NCBI RefSeq assembly: GCF_900129785.1
Contig: NZ_FSRC01000001.1
Span: 1,860,001 to 1,924,000, forward strand
Direction of reading: 5' to 3'
DNA length: 64,000 nt
From: Algoriphagus halophilus
GTDB lineage: Bacteria; Bacteroidota; Bacteroidia; Cytophagales; Cyclobacteriaceae
The notes beneath the pieces were generated by a model that worked only from the letters and a program-made list of their open reading frames with translations, ran no database searches and was not told the DNA's origin. Of this stretch, positions 17,756 through 26,124 are shown one piece after another. Within the stretch, counting starts at the first letter, position 1. The number at the start of each line of letters is the position of its first letter. The translations under genes were made by a program, and so were the position numbers.

Positions 17756-19486
17756 ATGAGCGCACTAGACCCTGCCATACTCGAAAAAGCCCAAAGTTGG
17801 CTGAATGGAAACATCGATGAAGATACTAAAACCCAGATCAAGAAGCTGATTAATGATAATCCAACAGAGTTGGTTGATTCATTTTATCAAGATCTTGAGT
17901 TCGGAACGGGAGGATTGAGAGGTTTAATGGGTGTTGGAACCAACCGAATGAATATTTATACCATCGGAATGGCTACCCAAGGACTGGCCAACTATTTATT
18001 GAAGTGCTTTGAAGGTGAAGATATCAAAGTAGCGATTACACATGACAGTAGAATCAATAATACCTTGTTTGCCACCACCACAGCAAATGTCTTAACCGCT
18101 AACGGAATTAAGGTATTATACTTCAAAGACATGAGACCTACGCCCATGCTTTCATTTGCTGTGAGGCATTATGGATGTAAAAGTGGGGTCATGATCACTG
18201 CATCCCATAACCCAAAGGAATACAATGGATATAAAGCTTATTGGGATGATGGAGCGCAAGTAGTTGCTCCCCATGATACCAACATCATTAAAGAAGTTCA
18301 GAAAATCACTTCTTTTGATCAGGTAAATTGGAATAAACAAGATGAGCTATTCAGTTATATAGAGGAGGATTTTGATGCCATTTACTTGGAGAAGGTAAAA
18401 GGTCTCAGCTTATCCCCTGAGGAAATCAAACAACAAAAAGACTTACCAATTGTCTTCTCTCCTATTCATGGAGCTTCAGGCAAAATGGTTCCTGCAGCCA
18501 TCAAAGCATTTGGCTTTGAAAATGTACATATTGTGAAAGAGCAAGCCGAACCTGATGGAACCTTTCCAACAGTAGTGTACCCCAATCCTGAGGAAGCAGA
18601 AGCTTTAACGCTGTCTGTTAAACTGGGAAAAGAAGTGGGGGCTGAATTAATATTGGCCTGTGATCCCGACGGAGACCGATATGCAGCAGCCGTTCCGAAT
18701 GAATCAGGAGAATATGAACTGCTCAATGGAAATCAAACAGGGTCTTTGTTGACCTATTACTTATTGAGTAAGTGGAAAGAAGCAGGAAAACTCGATGGAA
18801 ATCAGTTTATGGTCAACACCATTGTGACCACAGAATTGATTGACAAAATCTGCGCAGGTTTTGGAGTGGAATGCTTCTCCGTATTGACAGGCTTTAAAAA
18901 TATTGCAGCAATCATCAGAGAGTTAGAAGGCATCAAGAAATTTATTGGAGGTGGAGAAGAGTCCTATGGCTATTTAGTGGGGGATTTTGTAAGAGACAAA
19001 GATGGTGTCAGTGCCTGTGCTATGGTGGCTGAAGTTGTTGCTTACTATAAATCAAAAGGAAAAACTGTATTTGATGTACTTGCAGAAATTTATGAGCAAT
19101 TTGGTTTCTATAAGGAAAATCTGATTTCTGTGACCAAAAAAGGGAAAGATGGTGCAGAACAAATTCAGGCTTTAATGAATGGGTTTAGACAAAATCCACC
19201 AAAAGAAATGAATTCACAGAAAGTAGATCGAATAGTGGATGTGAAGGCCAGTACCGTTACTTATGTAGACTCAGGTAAGGTAATTCCTCTTGAATTGGAC
19301 AAGTCCAATGTCATGCAGTTTTATCTGGCAGATGGTAGCAAAATTTCAGCAAGACCATCAGGAACTGAACCTAAGATTAAATATTATTTTTCAGTCAACA
19401 CTGAGTTATCAAACAGGTCTGCCTATCGAAGCACAGAAAAGGAATTGATCGAACGATTAGAAGGATTAAAGCAGTACTTCAGTTAA
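17756..19486 (+). CDS. Phosphoglucomutase/phosphomannomutase family protein
   Basis: The 576-residue alpha-D-phosphohexomutase has all four domain signatures: the phosphoserine loop TASHNPKEYNGYK (Ser ~147), the metal loop DPDGDRYA (~303), the sugar-binding GGGEESYGYLVGDFVRDKDG (~400) and the phosphate-binding RPSGTEPKIKYY (~539). Length fits the long PgcA-type phosphoglucomutases of Firmicutes and Bacteroidota. It interconverts hexose 1- and 6-phosphates in the cytoplasm, linking sugar uptake to glycolysis and cell-envelope sugars. The gene is single and ends in a shared terminator. Confidence 0.93.
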   Translation: MSALDPAILEKAQSWLNGNIDEDTKTQIKKLINDNPTELVDSFYQDLEFGTGGLRGLMGVGTNRMNIYTIGMATQGLANYLLKCFEGEDIKVAITHDSRINNTLFATTTANVLTANGIKVLYFKDMRPTPMLSFAVRHYGCKSGVMITASHNPKEYNGYKAYWDDGAQVVAPHDTNIIKEVQKITSFDQVNWNKQDELFSYIEEDFDAIYLEKVKGLSLSPEEIKQQKDLPIVFSPIHGASGKMVPAAIKAFGFENVHIVKEQAEPDGTFPTVVYPNPEEAEALTLSVKLGKEVGAELILACDPDGDRYAAAVPNESGEYELLNGNQTGSLLTYYLLSKWKEAGKLDGNQFMVNTIVTTELIDKICAGFGVECFSVLTGFKNIAAIIRELEGIKKFIGGGEESYGYLVGDFVRDKDGVSACAMVAEVVAYYKSKGKTVFDVLAEIYEQFGFYKENLISVTKKGKDGAEQIQALMNGFRQNPPKEMNSQKVDRIVDVKASTVTYVDSGKVIPLELDKSNVMQFYLADGSKISARPSGTEPKIKYYFSVNTELSNRSAYRSTEKELIERLEGLKQYFS

Positions 19487-19503
19487 TATCTATTATTAAT
19501 CAC

Positions 19504-19538
19504 AAAAAAGGCATCCAATTTATCTGGATGCCTTTTTT
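19504..19538. terminator. Bidirectional terminator between phosphohexomutase and egtD
   Basis: AAAAAAGGCATCCA (19504-19517) and TGGATGCCTTTTTT (19525-19538) form a perfect 14-bp stem with a 7-base loop and T-tracts on both strands. It sits between two converging stop codons. Confidence 0.92.
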
Positions 19539-19541
19539 GAT

Positions 19542-20507
19542 TTAGATTCTTTGCCACAGGATATTCGCAAAGTAATGCTCCTTATCCGTAAAACTCTGTA
19601 CAGTTCGGAATCCTCCTTTTACCGCCAAATCATCAATCTCGGTCAAACTGTACTTCTTACTTATCTCGGTAAAAATGGGCTCAAATGCCTCCAAATGAAA
19701 AGATTGATCCAGCGCTTTTAAATTAATCGTTTGTTCAACCATGGAGACCAAATAACTTCTACACTCTCCAGATACAGGTTCATAGGTTGGCCAATGAATG
19801 AAATTCTCTGTATTGATATCCCCTTGAAGCTCTCTATTAACCCGATCCAAAAGATTTAAATTAAAAGATCTCGTCACCCCTTTAGAATCATGATAGGCAT
19901 CCAAAATGGTTTGAGGATTCTTTTTTAAATCCAACCCTAACAAAACGAAGTCTTGGTGATTGGCTCCAATTCGTAAATGATTTAATATATCATATGCTTC
20001 CTCCAAACTAAAATTTCCGAGATTAGAACCTAAAAATAAGATCAAATTTGGCTTTCCATTTTCCCAATCCCGCTTGATCAAAGAACCTCTATAAGTATCT
20101 TTAATAGTGGAAACAGTTAATCCAGGAAATTCAGTTTTCAGGGTTCCTTTTAATTCCTCTAGGACAGTAGCCGAAAAATCAATTGGAAAATACTCAAAGT
20201 CAGCTTTTTCTTTGATTAAATATTGAAGAAAGATCTTTGTTTTAAGCCCATCTCCTGCCCCCAATTCTACCAGGTTAAAAGATTGACCCAAGTTCAAAAT
20301 TGGCTTCAGGATTTCTTCATGCTGATTTTCAAAAATCTCCAACTCTTTTCTTGTCAGATAATATTCAGGAAGCTCCATGATCTCCTGAAACAACTTATCC
20401 CCTTTCTCATCATAAAAATATTTGGAGGGAAGGGTTTTTGGATGGGAACTCAAACCCAACATGACATCTTGGGCAAAGGACCCGAAATCTAAATTTTTTG
20501 AACTCAT
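19542..20507 (-). CDS. egtD: L-histidine N(alpha)-methyltransferase
   Basis: The 321-residue SAM-dependent enzyme would make hercynine (trimethylhistidine), the first ergothioneine intermediate. The start region SSHPKTLPSKYFYDEKGDKLFQ is the usual family opening. Motif I is LVELGAGDGLKTK (~78-90), followed by LFLGSNLGNFSLEEA and the histidine-pocket region AYHDSKGVTRSFNLNLLDRVNRELQGD. The C-terminal part has the beta insert and a VKGGFR segment. Only one base separates it from the egtB stop, so the two are an operon. No sign of decay. Confidence 0.93.
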   Translation of the reverse strand: MSSKNLDFGSFAQDVMLGLSSHPKTLPSKYFYDEKGDKLFQEIMELPEYYLTRKELEIFENQHEEILKPILNLGQSFNLVELGAGDGLKTKIFLQYLIKEKADFEYFPIDFSATVLEELKGTLKTEFPGLTVSTIKDTYRGSLIKRDWENGKPNLILFLGSNLGNFSLEEAYDILNHLRIGANHQDFVLLGLDLKKNPQTILDAYHDSKGVTRSFNLNLLDRVNRELQGDINTENFIHWPTYEPVSGECRSYLVSMVEQTINLKALDQSFHLEAFEPIFTEISKKYSLTEIDDLAVKGGFRTVQSFTDKEHYFANILWQRI

Positions 20508-20508
20508 A

Positions 20509-21654
20509 TTATATTGATTCGGCTAGTCTGATCCCCATAAATTGCCAACGGAAATGAGGATGAAAAAAGTTTCTATAGGTGGGTCTTGAATGATGCTCAG
20601 GAGTAGCTACAGAGGCCCCTCTAAGCACCATTTGATTGACCATAAATTTACCATTGTATTCTCCTAAAGCTCCTGGAGCGATCTTAAATCCAGGATAGGG
20701 TAAATAGGCCGAATTGGTCCATTCCCATCTGGAACCCCAGTGAAAATCCTGTTGAGCTACTTCCCATTCAAATTCAGTCGGCAACCTTTTCCCTTTCCAA
20801 TTTGCAAATGCAGAAGCCTCATAGAAACTCACGTGAGCCACAGGAGCCTTTAAATCAATTGACTTTTTGCCATTCAGAGTATAGTATTTCCACGTACCCT
20901 CTGAATACTCCCAATACAATGGCTTTTTTACTTTCTGTTGCTGGACCCAAGCCCAACCTTCATCGTGCCAGTAAATAGGATTTTCATATCCACCCGCATT
21001 GATAAACTCCAAGTATTCTTCATTGCTGACCAAATTTCCCGAAATTCTAAATGCATTTAGGTATACTTTATGCGCATTCAATTCATTATCAAAACAGAAC
21101 CCATTTCCCTTATAGCCCACTTCATATATCCCTTCTTCTTTTTCTACCCAGGGACTGGAATTTGGAATGATATATTCACCTATATCCATCACCGAGATAG
21201 TTAAAGGGTTAAACCAAAGACTGAACTTTAAATCCGTAACCAAAAGCTCTTGGTGTTGCTGCTCGTGATTGAGCCCCAAGGTCACCAAGGAAAGCACTTC
21301 CTCATTCCCTTGAGCAATTAATTCCAGCATCGCTTGATCTACATATTCCCTGTAATCAAACACTTCAGAAACAGCGGGCCGGGTCATCAACCCTCTTTGA
21401 TTTCTCGCGGTTCTCTCTCCCAATGAATTATAGTACGAATTGAATAAAAAGTTAAACTGGGGGTGCTTCACATGATATGCTTCCGCAAAAGGTATCAAAA
21501 TGAATTGTTCAAAAAACCAAGTAGTATGTGCTAAGTGCCATTTAGGAGGACTTACTTCTTCCGATGCCTGAAGGCTAAAGTCTTCAGTAATCAAATCCCT
21601 ACAGAGGAATAATGAATGATTTCTAATGTGTTTGAATTGTTCATCAACACGCAT
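20509..21654 (-). CDS. egtB: Ergothioneine biosynthesis sulfoxide synthase EgtB
   Basis: The 381-residue non-haem iron protein has an N-terminal DinB-like domain with HLAHTTWFFEQFIL (~38-51) and the iron-binding HEQQHQELL (HX3HXE, ~139). A formylglycine-generating-enzyme-like domain follows with SFYEASAFANWKGKRLPTEFEWE and the end YRNFFHPHFRWQFMGIRLA. EgtB joins hercynine with a thiol donor (gamma-glutamylcysteine or cysteine) using oxygen. It is translated just before egtD. There is no EgtA, EgtC or EgtE gene here, so the donor thiol and the final C-S lyase step are open. Confidence 0.93.
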   Translation of the reverse strand: MRVDEQFKHIRNHSLFLCRDLITEDFSLQASEEVSPPKWHLAHTTWFFEQFILIPFAEAYHVKHPQFNFLFNSYYNSLGERTARNQRGLMTRPAVSEVFDYREYVDQAMLELIAQGNEEVLSLVTLGLNHEQQHQELLVTDLKFSLWFNPLTISVMDIGEYIIPNSSPWVEKEEGIYEVGYKGNGFCFDNELNAHKVYLNAFRISGNLVSNEEYLEFINAGGYENPIYWHDEGWAWVQQQKVKKPLYWEYSEGTWKYYTLNGKKSIDLKAPVAHVSFYEASAFANWKGKRLPTEFEWEVAQQDFHWGSRWEWTNSAYLPYPGFKIAPGALGEYNGKFMVNQMVLRGASVATPEHHSRPTYRNFFHPHFRWQFMGIRLAESI

Positions 21655-21687
21655 AAAAATAAGGGGTTATCAGTTTAACGTTTCAAA

Positions 21688-22632
21688 TTATTCTTTTCCT
21701 ACATGAATTAAGGCATCCCCTACATTGATTACTGGCATATTGTTAATTCCAATGACAAAGCCATTTGAAGGTGCTTTTACAGGAATTTTTACTTGCCCAT
21801 AAGGGTCAGATATTTTTGCTAATACCTGTCCTTTCTTCACTGCCTCTCCTAACTGGATATTCGAATTAAAAATTCCCGAGGCCTTGGCTCTAATCCAATC
21901 ACTTCCGTTTAGGAAAATGGTATCAGGAGGGTCAGATAAGTTATCAATCATTTCCAAACTAGCAAGAAGTCTCTTCGTTCCCTGTACCCCTTCATCAATG
22001 GCAAACTCATCCAAACGCATGGACTCTCCTCCCTCATACACTAAAATACGTTTATTGGATTTATAGGCTGATTTTCGAAAGGATTTTTCGATATATTTTG
22101 AGTTGACTACAAAGCGGGAACCAAAGGATTTCGCTAAATCCAAAGCTTCTTGGTCGCTATAATCTACCCTGATTTGGGGGTAATTGGTCAACATTCTACC
22201 TCCAGTATGAAAATCCACTCCATAATCAATTAATGGAATGATTTCATTGCTTAAAATATATGCGATCTGGGAAGCCAACGATCCTTTCTTACTTCCAGGG
22301 AAACTCCGGTTTAAATCCCTACCATCAGGAAAAGTTCGACTGTTTGATAAGAATCCATAGATATTCACCAACGGTATGATAATCAAAGTTCCCTTTCTCA
22401 AATCTAAATTTTCATCTACTTCCTCGAGAATCTTTTTGGCAGTGGCTATCCCATTGATTTCGTCTCCATGAATCCCTCCTGATATTAATACAACAGGACC
22501 GGGTTTCTTGGCCGATCGAATGAAAATCGGTAAATCAATCAGCGTATGAGTGGGAAGTTTTGCGATTGGCAACTCCAAATTTAAGTTTTGCCCAGGCCTA
22601 ATTCTGACCCCATTTAGTATTAATTCTTTCAT
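21688..22632 (-). CDS. Succinylglutamate desuccinylase/aspartoacylase family zinc hydrolase
   Basis: The 314-residue protein has the zinc-carboxypeptidase-like fold of the AstE/AspA family: ligands in ISGGIHGDEING (His and Glu, ~50-60) and VDFHTGG (His ~140), with the substrate-binding RDLNRSFPG between them. The C-terminal ~80 residues (GIFNSNIQLGEAVKKGQVL and after) look like a biotinyl/lipoyl-type beta barrel, as is common in this subgroup. It removes an acyl group from, or cuts the amide of, an amino acid derivative. It lies 33 bases upstream of egtB on the same strand, so it may share the transcript; a role in ergothioneine metabolism is only a guess. Confidence 0.85.
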   Translation of the reverse strand: MKELILNGVRIRPGQNLNLELPIAKLPTHTLIDLPIFIRSAKKPGPVVLISGGIHGDEINGIATAKKILEEVDENLDLRKGTLIIIPLVNIYGFLSNSRTFPDGRDLNRSFPGSKKGSLASQIAYILSNEIIPLIDYGVDFHTGGRMLTNYPQIRVDYSDQEALDLAKSFGSRFVVNSKYIEKSFRKSAYKSNKRILVYEGGESMRLDEFAIDEGVQGTKRLLASLEMIDNLSDPPDTIFLNGSDWIRAKASGIFNSNIQLGEAVKKGQVLAKISDPYGQVKIPVKAPSNGFVIGINNMPVINVGDALIHVGKE

Positions 22633-22709
22633 GAAATATGTGAAAGGAATGAAAATTTCATTTCTTATCTGGCTAAATCTTGTTTATTTCGCAATACAAG
22701 ATTTCCTTC

Positions 22710-23723
22710 ATGAATATACAAGAAAACATTTCCCTTAAGCCCTTTAATACGTTTGGCTTAGATAAAAAAGCCAGATTTTTTACCAGTGTCAATTCAAGAG
22801 AACAATTAATCGAGTCTTTAATATGGTCCAGAAACAGGGGACTTGAGGTTTTTATTTTAGGAGGAGGAAGCAATATTCTTTTAACCCAGGATGTCAACTC
22901 CTTGGTTATTAAAATAGAGATAGCTGGTGTTGAGGTAGTGGATGAAAATGAGGATCATGTGTGGGTTAAAGTCGGTGCCGGAGAAAACTGGCATTCATTT
23001 GTAACCCATGCTATTGCTCAAGGATGGGCTGGAATAGAGAACCTATCTCTTATTCCTGGTACAGTTGGAGCCTCTCCCATGCAGAACATTGGAGCTTATG
23101 GCGTAGAAATTAAAGATGTTTTTCATAGTCTTAGAGCGTTAAACCGAGCTAACCTGGAACAAAAAGAGTTTACCAAAGAGGAATGTAAATTCGGGTATAG
23201 GGAGAGTGTTTTTAAAAATGAATTACTAGGGCAATACATCATCACTTCCGTCACCTTTCAATTGAATAAAAAGCCTGAATTCAATATTGAGTATGGCACG
23301 ATTCAAGAAACACTCAAAGAAAGCGGAAATGAAGAATTGTCCATTCAAGCAATCAGTGATGCGGTGATTAAAATAAGGCAATCCAAACTTCCTGACCCCA
23401 AAGAAATTGGAAATGCAGGTTCATTCTTCAAAAACCCTACAATTTCCATAGCAGATTGGAAGGCACTGAAAGAATCATACCCCAATATCCCTGGGTACGA
23501 CGTGCCAGAAGGGAAAAAAGTCCCTGCTGCCTGGTTAATTGAGCAAAGTGGTTGGAAAGGTAAGCGCTTTGGTGAAACAGGTGTGCATACCAAGCAACCC
23601 TTGGTTTTGGTTAATTATGGTCAAAGTAAAGGAAGTGATATCAAAGAGCTAGCTGAAAATATCCAGGCCTCAGTGTTAGAAAAGTTCGGGATCCCGCTTA
23701 AAGCCGAGGTAAACTTTATTTAA
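22710..23723 (+). CDS. murB: UDP-N-acetylmuramate dehydrogenase
   Basis: The frame opens at a TTG (22680), but the ATG at 22710 gives the standard N-terminus (MNIQENISLKPFNTFGL) and 337 residues. FAD-binding motifs are present: LGGGSNILL, then SLIPGTVGASPMQNIGAYGVEIKDV with the GYRESVFK loop (type I MurB Tyr loop), NAGSFFKNP with the catalytic Ser, and the end GIPLKAEVNFI containing the active-site Glu. It reduces UDP-GlcNAc-enolpyruvate to UDP-MurNAc in peptidoglycan synthesis. It is divergent from the egt operon and overlaps the dCMP deaminase gene by 4 bases tail to tail. Confidence 0.96.
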   Translation: MNIQENISLKPFNTFGLDKKARFFTSVNSREQLIESLIWSRNRGLEVFILGGGSNILLTQDVNSLVIKIEIAGVEVVDENEDHVWVKVGAGENWHSFVTHAIAQGWAGIENLSLIPGTVGASPMQNIGAYGVEIKDVFHSLRALNRANLEQKEFTKEECKFGYRESVFKNELLGQYIITSVTFQLNKKPEFNIEYGTIQETLKESGNEELSIQAISDAVIKIRQSKLPDPKEIGNAGSFFKNPTISIADWKALKESYPNIPGYDVPEGKKVPAAWLIEQSGWKGKRFGETGVHTKQPLVLVNYGQSKGSDIKELAENIQASVLEKFGIPLKAEVNFI

Positions 23724-24202
23724 ATAAGATCATCCTGAACCAACAATTCCTCAGGGTATTTTTCTACTTGAACCCCAAATTTCCTCAAGAAATCAACCCC
23801 TTCATCAGAGCCTATCCCTTTGTATTCTGCATAGGAATAAAGGAATACCACTTTCGAAATTCCCATAGAAAAAATGATTCTTGCGCAGGCCAAGCATGGC
23901 GAAAGTGTTACATATAACGTAGAACCTTCTACTGAAGTATTGTTTTTTACTGCATAAAGAATTGCATTTTGCTCCGCATGCAGTGCAAGAGAGCAACTTC
24001 CTTTACTATCTCTGGCACATCCATGATCTGGAAATTCCACATCACAATTATGGGTACCCGCCGGTGGACCATTATATCCTATTGAAATAATCCTTGTCTC
24101 CTTTGTCAAAACGGCACCGACATGTTTTTTAATACAATGGGACCTTTTGGCTAAGTTCACAGCCAATTCCATAAAAATATCGTCAAATTCCGGTTTTTGC
24201 AT
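23720..24202 (-). CDS. dCMP deaminase family protein (ComEB-like)
   Basis: A TTG at 24229 would add nine residues, but the ATG at 24202 gives a normal start and 160 residues. Zinc-site motifs are clear: CSLALHAEQNAILYA (His and catalytic Glu) and LSPCLACARIIFS (two Cys). The family insert KHVGAVLTKETRIISIGYNGPPAG and the Cys/His site around THNCDVEFPDHGCARD are also present. It deaminates dCMP to dUMP for thymidylate synthesis. The name ComEB comes from a competence locus and does not imply DNA uptake here. Its 3' end overlaps murB by 4 bases. Confidence 0.94.
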   Translation of the reverse strand: MQKPEFDDIFMELAVNLAKRSHCIKKHVGAVLTKETRIISIGYNGPPAGTHNCDVEFPDHGCARDSKGSCSLALHAEQNAILYAVKNNTSVEGSTLYVTLSPCLACARIIFSMGISKVVFLYSYAEYKGIGSDEGVDFLRKFGVQVEKYPEELLVQDDLI

Positions 24203-24295
24203 GGTTGAAAATTTTGTCAAAAATAACAATGATTCCTAGGCAAGAACAAGTTTGTGGAATAATCCTTTCATTATATTCGTTTATATACTGCTGAC

Positions 24296-24303
24296 TAACT
24301 TTG
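24296..24303 (+). promoter_or_regulatory. -7 box TAACTTTG upstream of the DUF4136 gene
   Basis: This is an exact TAnnTTTG match 42 bases before the start codon. A competing pair lies just upstream: TTTG (24251-24254) followed after 17 bases by TATATTCG. Which one is used cannot be told from sequence. Confidence 0.35.
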
Positions 24304-24345
24304 CTTAGGGCATTACGTATCAAGTAAGACAAAATATTACCCAAC

Positions 24346-24936
24346 ATGTTTTCGAATAAACCCATTTACTTAGTAGGACTTCTGGCATTCATCCTTTCAT
24401 CCTGTAGTTCCATAGATATATTCAAAGAAAATACAGAAATACCAGTCAGAAAACCCTATTCCTCTTTTGTGATCATTAATCAGGAAGTAGGAATGAAAGA
24501 ATTTAAGTCTGAATTTATAGACCATCAAGTTCAGATTCATTTACAAGAAGCCTTAGAAGCCCAAGGTCTTGTATATGATAGAGAGAAACCAGACTTAGTG
24601 ATCCGATATACCTCCAATGAGGATCCGAGAAAAAGAACAACCAGTAACTACTCTACACCCTATCCTTATTGGGGATATAGAGTTTGGGATCCTTGGGCAG
24701 CTTCTAGGTATATGAATCCTAATTATGGCACAAAAACTACAAGCTATGAGCTTTTGCAGGTGATCGTTGATTTTATAGATCCTACAGAAGATAAATTTTT
24801 AATGACATTGACAGGAGTTACTGAAGTATCTAGTCCAAAAGGAAAGGATAAAAAAGTTCTAAAAACTGTAGACAAAATAATTGAAAGCTTTTTAGCGGAT
24901 TTACCACAAAACCCAAATTCAGAAGAGAACTCCTAA
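24346..24936 (+). CDS. DUF4136 domain lipoprotein
   Basis: The 196-residue protein has a lipoprotein signal (FLSNKP-like start is absent; the observed MFSNKPIYLVGLLAFILSSC has its Cys at about residue 20). The DUF4136 pattern follows: a FVIINQEVG strand, a helix with LQEALEAQGLVYDREKPDLVIRY, a Tyr/Pro/Trp-rich stretch (STPYPYWGYRVWDPWAASRY) and then LLQVIVDFIDPTEDKFLMTLTG. These are envelope lipoproteins of unknown role. The gene stands alone, divergent from the deaminase gene. Confidence 0.85.
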   Translation: MFSNKPIYLVGLLAFILSSCSSIDIFKENTEIPVRKPYSSFVIINQEVGMKEFKSEFIDHQVQIHLQEALEAQGLVYDREKPDLVIRYTSNEDPRKRTTSNYSTPYPYWGYRVWDPWAASRYMNPNYGTKTTSYELLQVIVDFIDPTEDKFLMTLTGVTEVSSPKGKDKKVLKTVDKIIESFLADLPQNPNSEENS

Positions 24937-25105
24937 TATCACGAAGGCACAGCTATTGCATATATCATGTAAAAAGTAACACTGCCAAACCTCCGATTCA
25001 GCAGATTCTTATAGGTAGAGTCTAACCATAGATACGTTGGATTGTCAGAAAATTAGTGCTTGGCAAAATAAAAGATATTTTGGTTAAAGATAATTTGGCA
25101 AAATA

Positions 25106-25136
25106 TTTGTGATTTTCAAGCATCATGTTACTTTTG
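25106..25136 (+). promoter_or_regulatory. Promoter of the orphan response regulator gene
   Basis: TTTG (25106-25109), 19 bases, then TACTTTTG (25129-25136). This matches the Bacteroidota consensus TTTG-N19-TAnnTTTG at every fixed position. Transcription would begin near 25143, about 36 bases before the ATG. Confidence 0.8.
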
Positions 25137-25178
25137 TAATATATTAATTGTTGTTCAGTTGCACATTTTTGCATTTTG

Positions 25179-25535
25179 ATGTTAACCATAGTTCTCATAG
25201 ACGATGATCCTATCAGTACATTTGTTACTGAAAAATTGATATCCAAGAATGTAAATGAGCCTTGTCAATTTTATAAATATCAAAGCGCAAAAGCCGCTTT
25301 GAATGAAATTTATAATATCAAGCCCAATTACCTTTTCTTAGATTTGAATATGCCAGAGATGACTGGATGGGATTTCTTAGACACATTTGATACTGCTCAA
25401 AATGAGGCACAGGTATACATCCTGAGTAGTTCTGTGGATGAAAGGGACATCAATAAGGCGAGTAAGTACCAAATCGTAAAGGATTATTTATCTAAACCTC
25501 TGATAAAAAAATACATTAAAAGTATATTCAATTAA
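25179..25535 (+). CDS. Single-domain response regulator (CheY-like receiver)
   Basis: The frame opens at a TTG at 25176, directly followed by the ATG chosen here; the product has 118 residues. Receiver features are all present: the acidic cluster DDD at 8-10, the phospho-acceptor Asp55 in FLDLNMPEMTGWDF, the switch Ser in ILSSSVDERD and the conserved Lys in YLSKPL. There is no output domain, so it would act through protein contacts, in a phosphorelay or on a motor or enzyme. No histidine kinase gene lies nearby. It has its own perfect promoter and terminator, a one-gene unit. Confidence 0.93.
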   Translation: MLTIVLIDDDPISTFVTEKLISKNVNEPCQFYKYQSAKAALNEIYNIKPNYLFLDLNMPEMTGWDFLDTFDTAQNEAQVYILSSSVDERDINKASKYQIVKDYLSKPLIKKYIKSIFN

Positions 25536-25561
25536 CCTCCTCATTCCGGAGGTTTTTTTTT
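25534..25561 (+). terminator. Intrinsic terminator of the response regulator gene
   Basis: AACCTCC (25534-25540) pairs with GGAGGTT (25548-25554), followed by a T-run to 25561. The stem begins inside the stop codon. Confidence 0.9.
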
Positions 25562-25846
25562 AAAATGTTTGAAAGCAATTTCAATTTTTTTAACTTCTGT
25601 GAGCATTGGAAAAAGTTTGGTCAAATAAATTGAACTAATTTTTATTTATTAGTACTCAGCGCTTTAATTAAATACGTGACTATTTCTTACGCTTACCATC
25701 ATTTGTAAAAGGTCTTTTCAAAAATTTCATTTCAAATCCGGATTGGATTAACCTGAAAAAAAATAGTTGGGAACGCATTGTCTAAAATGAAATTTTATTT
25801 TAATTCGCAGCATTAATTCATTCACACAACCATTTAATTAACTGAT
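25562..25846. other. Intergenic region, 285 bases, AT-rich
   Basis: This is the upstream region of the hyperacidic protein gene, long for this gene-dense window. I see no ORF, no strong dyad and no exact TTTG-N19-TAnnTTTG promoter. A long leader or small RNA cannot be excluded. Confidence 0.4.
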
Positions 25847-26035
25847 ATGGAGGACATTGATGACGATTTCGACGATTTCGATGATTTTGATGACACTGAT
25901 GAATTCGGAGCAGATTTCGAAGACGAATACGATCTAGACGAAGAAAACGAATTCCTCGATGACAACATTGTTGATTTCGATGATGATGAGGATTTTGAAG
26001 ATGACTTCGACGATTTAGAAGACGACCTAGATTAA
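25847..26035 (+). CDS. Hyperacidic Asp/Phe-rich small protein
   Basis: The 62-residue product contains 29 Asp and 10 Glu, with no Lys or Arg, so its net charge is about -39. Phe recurs every few residues in DDF or EDF units (9 Phe in total). Codons for Asp and Phe are mixed (GAT/GAC, TTT/TTC), so this is not a simple nucleotide repeat, and the ATG start and single frame are clean. It lies after a terminator and upstream of a small membrane-protein ORF and a second terminator, all on the plus strand. I recognise no family. A disordered, cation-binding or nucleic-acid-mimicking role is possible but speculative. Reality as a gene is likely, function unknown. Confidence 0.6.
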   Translation: MEDIDDDFDDFDDFDDTDEFGADFEDEYDLDEENEFLDDNIVDFDDDEDFEDDFDDLEDDLD

Positions 26036-26124
26036 AGATTAATTGCTTTATACTAGTTCAGCTTTGGTAATTTCAATGTTTGAAATTATCTTCGGGCATT
26101 GTTAAGTTCAATGAAAAAGAAATT

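Noticed and set aside
22680..22709. TTG start for murB, with similar TTG extensions at 6292, 24229, 25176, 36662, 42938 (ATG) and 59867
   Set aside because: Family N-termini, signal peptides or promoter boxes all favour the downstream ATG starts used here.
25847..26035. Tandem nucleotide repeat or CRISPR-like array
   Set aside because: The GAT/GAC-TTT/TTC pattern follows codons in one frame, varies in synonymous positions and has no spacer structure.
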